Shown: positions 6,154-10,097 of the stretch, in pieces | Layout of the letters: each line of letters starts with the position of its first letter | How positions within the stretch are numbered: the stretch's first letter is position 1 | Origin: Desulfovibrio sp. UBA2564 | GTDB lineage: Bacteria; Desulfobacterota; Desulfovibrionia; Desulfovibrionales; Desulfovibrionaceae | Reading direction: 5' to 3' | Length of the DNA: 10,097 nt | NCBI GenBank assembly: GCA_002340305.1 | Contig: DDLU01000165.1 | Coordinates: 1 to 10,097, forward strand | Translations under genes and position numbers: made by a program | Notes under the pieces: generated by a model | Told to the model about the DNA's origin: nothing | Databases searched by the model: none | What the model saw: only the letters and a program-made list of their open reading frames with translations

Positions 6154-6906
6154 ATGTCGGACCAAAAGAAAAGGACGGAACAAAATATCTATATGTGCGC
6201 GAAAATGTTCAAACCCATAAAAAAAGTCAGAGTTTCTGAAACAGCAGCCAAGCAATTGGAAGAGCTGATAAAGAACAAGACTTTTGCTGAAGGCGAGCCT
6301 CTTCCTTCCGAACGCCAGCTCATGAAGGAACTACAGGTGGGCCGTGGGTCTATTCGCGAAGCACTAAGGATTTTGGAGATCAAAGGATTCATCGAAACCC
6401 AGCCCGGAATCGGAGCTTTTGTGAAAAGCTACGAGGGAGATATCTTCAGCCCCCTTTCCACATGGCTGACTGACAATTACGAAGCTCTGCGACATTTTTT
6501 CGAAGTGCGCTCACTGCTGGAACCCAGCACTGCGCGTATGGCTTCAGAGCGGATTTCCGCTGAAGACTTTGAGGAGCTTTTGAAGACTCACGAAGAATTC
6601 AAGAAAACCGTAGCAGAAGGAGACCTGCCCCGGGCGATCATGCTGGATGCCGATTTTCACCGGCTGATCGGGAAAGCAACCGGAAACAAGGTTCTCGCAT
6701 CCATTATGGACGCACTCTACAAGTCCATGATCGAAGGCTGGAAGGCACCCCTGAAAATTCCGGGGCAACCGAATAAAAGCCTCAAAGAGCACGAAGAAAT
6801 TCTGGCCGCGATCAAGAACAGAGATGGCGAACTGGCCGCACAGCTGATGACTTCGCATCTAAGCGAAGCTCTGAAGACCTTGGGCGATGCCGGTTTGAAT
6901 AAATAG
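6154..6906 (+). CDS. FadR-subfamily GntR transcriptional regulator (FCD domain)
   Basis: This is a cytoplasmic DNA-binding regulator responding to a small organic acid. The 250-residue form has a winged helix-turn-helix at about 30-92 (LPSERQLMKELQVGRGSIREALRILEIKGFIETQPGIGAFV region) and a helical FCD ligand-binding domain from about 110. The FCD metal-site residues are all present with normal spacing: Asp165 and His169 (DADFH), His213 (KEHEE) and His235 (SHL). Related proteins bind lactate, glycolate, pyruvate or other carboxylates through such a metal. The start is uncertain: the ATG at 6154 has no good ribosome site, and ATGs at 6193 and 6205 also keep the whole HTH; 6205 gives the N-terminus closest to family length. 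It probably autoregulates through the operator at 6128-6144 and controls the glycerate kinase downstream. Confidence 0.92.
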   Translation: MSDQKKRTEQNIYMCAKMFKPIKKVRVSETAAKQLEELIKNKTFAEGEPLPSERQLMKELQVGRGSIREALRILEIKGFIETQPGIGAFVKSYEGDIFSPLSTWLTDNYEALRHFFEVRSLLEPSTARMASERISAEDFEELLKTHEEFKKTVAEGDLPRAIMLDADFHRLIGKATGNKVLASIMDALYKSMIEGWKAPLKIPGQPNKSLKEHEEILAAIKNRDGELAAQLMTSHLSEALKTLGDAGLNK

Positions 6907-6996
6907 GCAATGCGCGCTTTAGCGGGCATTCTCTGCCGGAAGGTGTTGCAGCCCTGCATGCGGCAAGGCTGTATAGGCGGGGACACGCATTGCCTA
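6904..6996 (+). repeat. Long-range inverted repeat enclosing hairpins between gntR and glycerate kinase
   Basis: TAGGCAATGCG (6904-6914, including the gntR stop codon) is a perfect 11-bp inverted match to CGCATTGCCTA (6986-6996). The 71 bases between can form three further stems: CGC/GCG (6915-6924), GGCA/TGCC (6925-6937), and a longer one with TGCAGCC/GGCTGTA (6947-6973) closed by TGC/GCA. Together they give a junction-like fold in the transcript ahead of the kinase ribosome site. No known riboswitch is recognised. It may be a leader control element, an mRNA processing/stability signal, or a dispersed repeat. Confidence 0.5.
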
Positions 6997-7025
6997 ACTT
7001 GCAAAACGAAACTGGGGAACAAGCT

Positions 7026-8399
7026 ATGATGACCAACGAACAGGAACATCTCCGACAGATCTTTGTCGAAGCATTGGACCGCGTTGATCCATACAAAATC
7101 ATCACCAACAGGGTATCCCTTGAGGGCGAAATCCTGACCGTTGCCATGGATGAAGGCGATGTGGTTGTTGATCTTCAGGAATTCGAACGCATCGTGGTCA
7201 TCGGCGCGGGCAAGGCAACTGCAAAAATGGCTCTGGCCATTGAAAAAATTTTAGGCGAGCGCATTGATTCCGGCCTGATCTCGGTAAAATACGGACACAC
7301 TGAAAAGCTCAAATACATTCAGATGATCGAGGCTGCGCATCCGGTACCGGATACCAACAGCGAACGCGCCGCCCGTGAAATTGAAGAACTGGCCTGCTCC
7401 ACCACAGACAAAACTCTGGTTATCAACCTGATTTCAGGTGGCGGATCGGCCCTGCTCTCCAGCCCCATGCATGCTGAGGTGGAAGGGGAGAAAATCGAAG
7501 TTACTCTCGAGGATAAACAGAACACCACCAAAGCCCTGCTGGCCTGTGGTGCTGATATCAATGAGATCAACTGCATACGCAAACATCTTTCATCCCTCAA
7601 GGGTGGACGGCTTCTGCGCTGCCTTCGTCCGGCTCGCAGCCTGAACTTTATCCTTTCTGACGTTGTCGGCGACAACCTTGATACCATCGCTTCCGGGCTG
7701 ACCAGCTATGACCGCAGCACTTATTGCGATGCCATGTCCATCATCGACAATTACGGGCTGCGAGATAAAATACCAGATCATGTGCTCCGCGCCCTTGAAC
7801 TGGGTAATACCGGTAAGCTGCTGGAGACTTTGAAAAAAGACGAATTCAACGGGATTCGTGCTGAAAACATCCTCATCGGCACCAACCGTATCGCCCTGCT
7901 CGGTGCACGCGCTAAAGCCGAGGAACTGGGATACAATGTGCGCATGCTGACCTCCCGTTTGCAGGGCGAAGCTGCGGATGCCGCAGACATGCTCTGGGCC
8001 GTAGCTCAGGATGAGCGCGAATGGGAACTGCTGGAAAAAAAACCGGCCTGCATTATCGCAGGCGGTGAAACAGTGGTGACTTTAAAAGGAAACGGCAAAG
8101 GCGGACGCAATCAGGAAATGGCCCTGCAATTTCTCATGCGCTTAGGGCAGGATGAGCAGAACGGTGAATCCATCCACTTCCTCGCCGCATCAACTGACGG
8201 TAACGATGGGCCGACTGACGCAGCCGGAGGATTTGCCGACACTGCTGTGCTGGAAAAATCCCGTGAAATGGGTCTTTCCATTGCTGACTATTTAAAAAAC
8301 AACGACTCCTACCACTTCCTTCAAACGGTAGGAGCCTTGTTTAAAACAGGCCCCACCAACACTAACGTCTGCGACGTCCAATTGCTGATCGTTAAGTAG
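7026..8399 (+). CDS. gckA: Glycerate kinase, GckA/MOFRL family
   Basis: It phosphorylates D-glycerate with ATP in the cytoplasm; this family generally makes 2-phosphoglycerate, which enters lower glycolysis. The ATG at 7026 (457 residues) is preferred over an upstream in-frame TTG (6990) because GGGGA lies 7 bases before it; the adjacent ATG at 7029 is also possible. Family motifs in order: IGAGKAT (59-65), LISGGGSALL (135-144), RKHLSSLKGGRLL (185-197, with a candidate catalytic lysine), LSDVVGD (210-216), then the C-terminal MOFRL part with GNGKGGRNQEMAL (355-367), STDGNDGPTDAAGG (389-402) and TGPTNTNVCD (441-450). Length is normal and no key block is missing. Some homologues were once annotated as hydroxypyruvate reductase (TtuD), but the motifs fit kinase. 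It follows the GntR gene in the same direction and is likely under its control; only a poor independent promoter match is visible in the 119-base gap. The symbol is by family resemblance. Confidence 0.92.
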   Translation: MMTNEQEHLRQIFVEALDRVDPYKIITNRVSLEGEILTVAMDEGDVVVDLQEFERIVVIGAGKATAKMALAIEKILGERIDSGLISVKYGHTEKLKYIQMIEAAHPVPDTNSERAAREIEELACSTTDKTLVINLISGGGSALLSSPMHAEVEGEKIEVTLEDKQNTTKALLACGADINEINCIRKHLSSLKGGRLLRCLRPARSLNFILSDVVGDNLDTIASGLTSYDRSTYCDAMSIIDNYGLRDKIPDHVLRALELGNTGKLLETLKKDEFNGIRAENILIGTNRIALLGARAKAEELGYNVRMLTSRLQGEAADAADMLWAVAQDEREWELLEKKPACIIAGGETVVTLKGNGKGGRNQEMALQFLMRLGQDEQNGESIHFLAASTDGNDGPTDAAGGFADTAVLEKSREMGLSIADYLKNNDSYHFLQTVGALFKTGPTNTNVCDVQLLIVK

Positions 8400-8416
8400 T
8401 TGGCGGGATTCCGCTG

Positions 8417-8466
8417 AAAAAAAGACCGCTTCCATTCTTCCACTTCCCCAGGGAGCGGTCTTTTTT
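8417..8466 (+). terminator. Rho-independent terminator after glycerate kinase
   Basis: GACCGCT (8424-8430) pairs with AGCGGTC (8454-8460), extended by an A-run on the left and six T's on the right. The loop is long (23 bases), but its CC and GG ends may shorten it by pairing. It ends the gntR-gckA transcript 18 bases after the stop codon. Confidence 0.85.
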
Positions 8467-8508
8467 CCAACGCATAGGAGCAAGCACTTCCTTTAGCTCC
8501 CATTTAAC

Positions 8509-8538
8509 TTGAGCGCAACCTATTCTATCTATTATAAT
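8509..8538 (+). promoter_or_regulatory. Distal candidate promoter of the second chemoreceptor
   Basis: TTGAGC (8509-8514), an 18-base spacer and a perfect -10 TATAAT (8533-8538) point toward the chemoreceptor gene at 8693. It would give a leader of about 150 bases. It is an alternative or addition to the extended -10 promoter nearer the gene. Confidence 0.45.
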
Positions 8539-8574
8539 CAGCACTCACCCACCCGCACATACGTATGATAACTG

Positions 8575-8590
8575 TGTGACATCGGTTACA
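8575..8590. promoter_or_regulatory. CRP/FNR-like site between the two candidate promoters
   Basis: TGTGACATCGGTTACA has the TGTGA-N6-TCACA layout of CRP/FNR-family sites with one mismatch in the right half. It lies 56 bases upstream of the proximal -10, a position that could allow activation. A single near-match of this kind also arises by chance. Confidence 0.3.
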
Positions 8591-8642
8591 AATTCAGCAG
8601 CACCTATTTTTTCATTATAAGTCTCCCCCTCTTTAATATTTG

Positions 8643-8651
8643 TGGTATAAT
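8643..8651 (+). promoter_or_regulatory. Extended -10 promoter of the second chemoreceptor
   Basis: TGGTATAAT is a consensus extended -10 (TGn plus TATAAT). No -35 is recognisable at the right distance (8623-8628 reads CTCCCC), as is tolerated for extended -10 promoters. Transcription would begin near 8658, 35 bases before the ATG. Confidence 0.6.
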
Positions 8652-8692
8652 CCTAAGTGCGCCCAAATCTAACAAGTATATAGGAAGATATC

Positions 8693-10097
8693 ATGAACAT
8701 TATCAACAACATGCGCATCAGCTTGCGAATTGGTCTGCTTGCAGGAATTTTAGTGCTGATGATGGTCCTTTCAGCTGTATTGGGCTTAAAATTAACTGAT
8801 AACTCAAACAGCGGACTGCAAACGGTCTACTTGGACCGCGTTGTACCCCTCAAACAGCTCAAGATCATTTCAGACGAATATGCGGTCAATATCGTTGACA
8901 CCTCTCACAAAGTACGCAGCACAGCCTTAAGCTGGAACCAAGGTGTCGATAATCTTGATACTGCTCAAAAAAACATTAAAGAAGAGCTTGATGCATATCT
9001 TGCCACAGAGCTAGTTCCCGATGAAACAAAACTCGTTACTGAACTGAAACCAAAGCTTGCGAAGGCGGACAGTTCAATCGCAAAACTACGCTCAATTCTG
9101 CAATCAAAAGATGAAGCCCGTTTACTTACCTACATACAAAAAGAATTATATCCGGTGATTGACCCTGTTACTGAGGTAATCGCCAAACTTATTGATGTTC
9201 AATTGGTAGTAGCGGAAGAAGTATATAATCAGGCTGAATCCGACTACGCAGCCGGACAAAAAACAATGATCGCCATCATCATTGCCGCAATCTTTGTTTC
9301 AATCACCATCACCATCCTGATCGCACGGTCCATCATGACCCAACTTGGTGGAGAACCCCGCACAATTCAGCGCATTGCAAGCCGCATTGCCTCCGGCGAC
9401 CTCGATGCAGCAAAAGAAATTGAACGGACCAAGGCAAAAGGTGTCAGCCTCGCAATGCTGGAAATCAACGACAGCCTGACATCCATCTCTAATGAACTTG
9501 AAGGAACTGTCAGCAAAATCAGGCTCGGCGACCTGAGGTTCCGCGCTGACGCAGAAAGTTTATCCGACTTTTTTGCCGGAATTATGCGTAACGCCAACAC
9601 TCTTGCCGATTCTCTGGTGGATTATCTCGACAGCATTGCCAACCCGATCATCTGCATTGATAAGAACCAAAATGTTCTGTTCAACAATAAATCAGCGGAA
9701 TCATCCAATCTTAGCCCTGCTTCTGAAAGCAGGCAGCAGTGCATTAAACAATTGGAAAACAATCCACAGGACACTCATTATAAAGTAATCCTCAATTCTG
9801 ACACCCTTGATCTTACTGCCGGTGCAAATGCAGACACTACAGTTTCATACACTGGTATCCCTATCAAAAATGAAAACAACTCACTTACCGGGGTCTTTGA
9901 AATCCTCGTCGACCAAACCGAAGTTATCGGCATGCAACAAAAGGTTGCCGGACTTGCCGAACAAGCCTCTGCTATATCTGAAAACCTCTCCAATTCAGCT
10001 GAATCTTTAAACAGACAAGTAGATGAAGCCAGCCGTGGAGCGGCACTACAAAGTGAACGTACCGCCGAGACTGCCACAGCCATGGAAGAAATGAATG
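8693..10097 (+). CDS. Methyl-accepting chemotaxis protein, partial (cut by window end)
   Basis: The reading frame is open from ATG 8693 (AGGAAG 5 bases before it) to the window end, giving 468 residues without a stop; the 3' part lies outside. Order of parts: TM1 (about 13-32), periplasmic region (about 33-190) resembling the four-helix-bundle MCP sensor (LDRVVPLKQLKIISDEYA at 47-64), TM2 (about 191-211), HAMP (about 212-262), a second HAMP-like stretch (IRLGDLRFRADAESLSDFF, 276-294), a PAS-like segment beginning DYLDSIANPIICIDKNQNVL (310-329) and running to about 410, then the start of the methylated coiled coil (about 420 on, ending TATAMEEMN). No CZB motifs are present, so its ligand differs from that of the chemoreceptor at 4006-5955. 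The PAS-like part would add a cytoplasmic sensor. The conserved signalling tip is beyond the window. Confidence 0.92.
   Translation, partial: MNIINNMRISLRIGLLAGILVLMMVLSAVLGLKLTDNSNSGLQTVYLDRVVPLKQLKIISDEYAVNIVDTSHKVRSTALSWNQGVDNLDTAQKNIKEELDAYLATELVPDETKLVTELKPKLAKADSSIAKLRSILQSKDEARLLTYIQKELYPVIDPVTEVIAKLIDVQLVVAEEVYNQAESDYAAGQKTMIAIIIAAIFVSITITILIARSIMTQLGGEPRTIQRIASRIASGDLDAAKEIERTKAKGVSLAMLEINDSLTSISNELEGTVSKIRLGDLRFRADAESLSDFFAGIMRNANTLADSLVDYLDSIANPIICIDKNQNVLFNNKSAESSNLSPASESRQQCIKQLENNPQDTHYKVILNSDTLDLTAGANADTTVSYTGIPIKNENNSLTGVFEILVDQTEVIGMQQKVAGLAEQASAISENLSNSAESLNRQVDEASRGAALQSERTAETATAMEEMN

Noticed and set aside
6946..6975. TTGCAG-18-TGTATA as a separate glycerate kinase promoter
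   Set aside because: Both boxes match poorly and overlap the proposed hairpin; not strong enough to list.
6990..7025. TTG start giving a 469-residue glycerate kinase
   Set aside because: It lies inside the right arm of the inverted repeat, has no ribosome site, and adds residues not typical of the family; GGGGA supports 7026.
8558..8567. Perfect 10-bp palindrome CATACGTATG
   Set aside because: Short, with no second copy or known motif; expected by chance in a window this size.

Overview
The window looks like ordinary chromosome from a mid-GC, motile, Gram-negative anaerobe. My best guess is the Desulfovibrionales (a marine Desulfovibrio/Maridesulfovibrio type). That guess rests on gene content and style (two large chemoreceptors in 10 kb, tandem CZB sensor modules, a PaaK-like synthetase, a MOFRL-type glycerate kinase), not on a marker gene. 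No phage, transposon, CRISPR array or plasmid backbone is visible.

Left part (1-3430, minus strand): a three-gene unit reading leftward from a clear sigma-70-type promoter (TTGACA-17-TATGTT at 3401-3429). It encodes a PaaK-like adenylate-forming enzyme, a ChaN-like lipoprotein with a C-terminal PDZ domain, and the DNA repair glycosylase MutM. The genes are 6 and 20 bases apart, so they are probably co-transcribed although their functions look unrelated.

Middle (3550-3925, plus strand): two identical 76-nt tRNA-Lys(UUU) genes 199 bases apart, each with its own TTGACA-type promoter. A strong terminator follows the second. It sits back-to-back with the terminator of the next gene, a minus-strand chemoreceptor (4006-5955) whose periplasmic part carries two CZB-type zinc-binding modules with identical residue spacing.

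Right part (5956-10097): an intergenic region with a 26-bp near-palindrome, then a FadR-type GntR regulator on the plus strand. A TGGT-AGG-ACCA operator overlaps that gene's own -10 box. After 119 bases that can fold into a junction-like structure comes a glycerate kinase, then a terminator. The likely logic is an autoregulated module: the regulator senses a small organic acid and controls itself and the kinase, which feeds glycerate into glycolysis as 2-phosphoglycerate. A second chemoreceptor (4-helix-bundle sensor, HAMP, PAS-like) starts at 8693 and runs off the window end.

The items most worth a second look are the duplicated periplasmic CZB modules, the FadR-type operator/promoter overlap, the structured gntR-gckA spacer, and the PaaK-like enzyme with a non-standard phosphate-binding loop.
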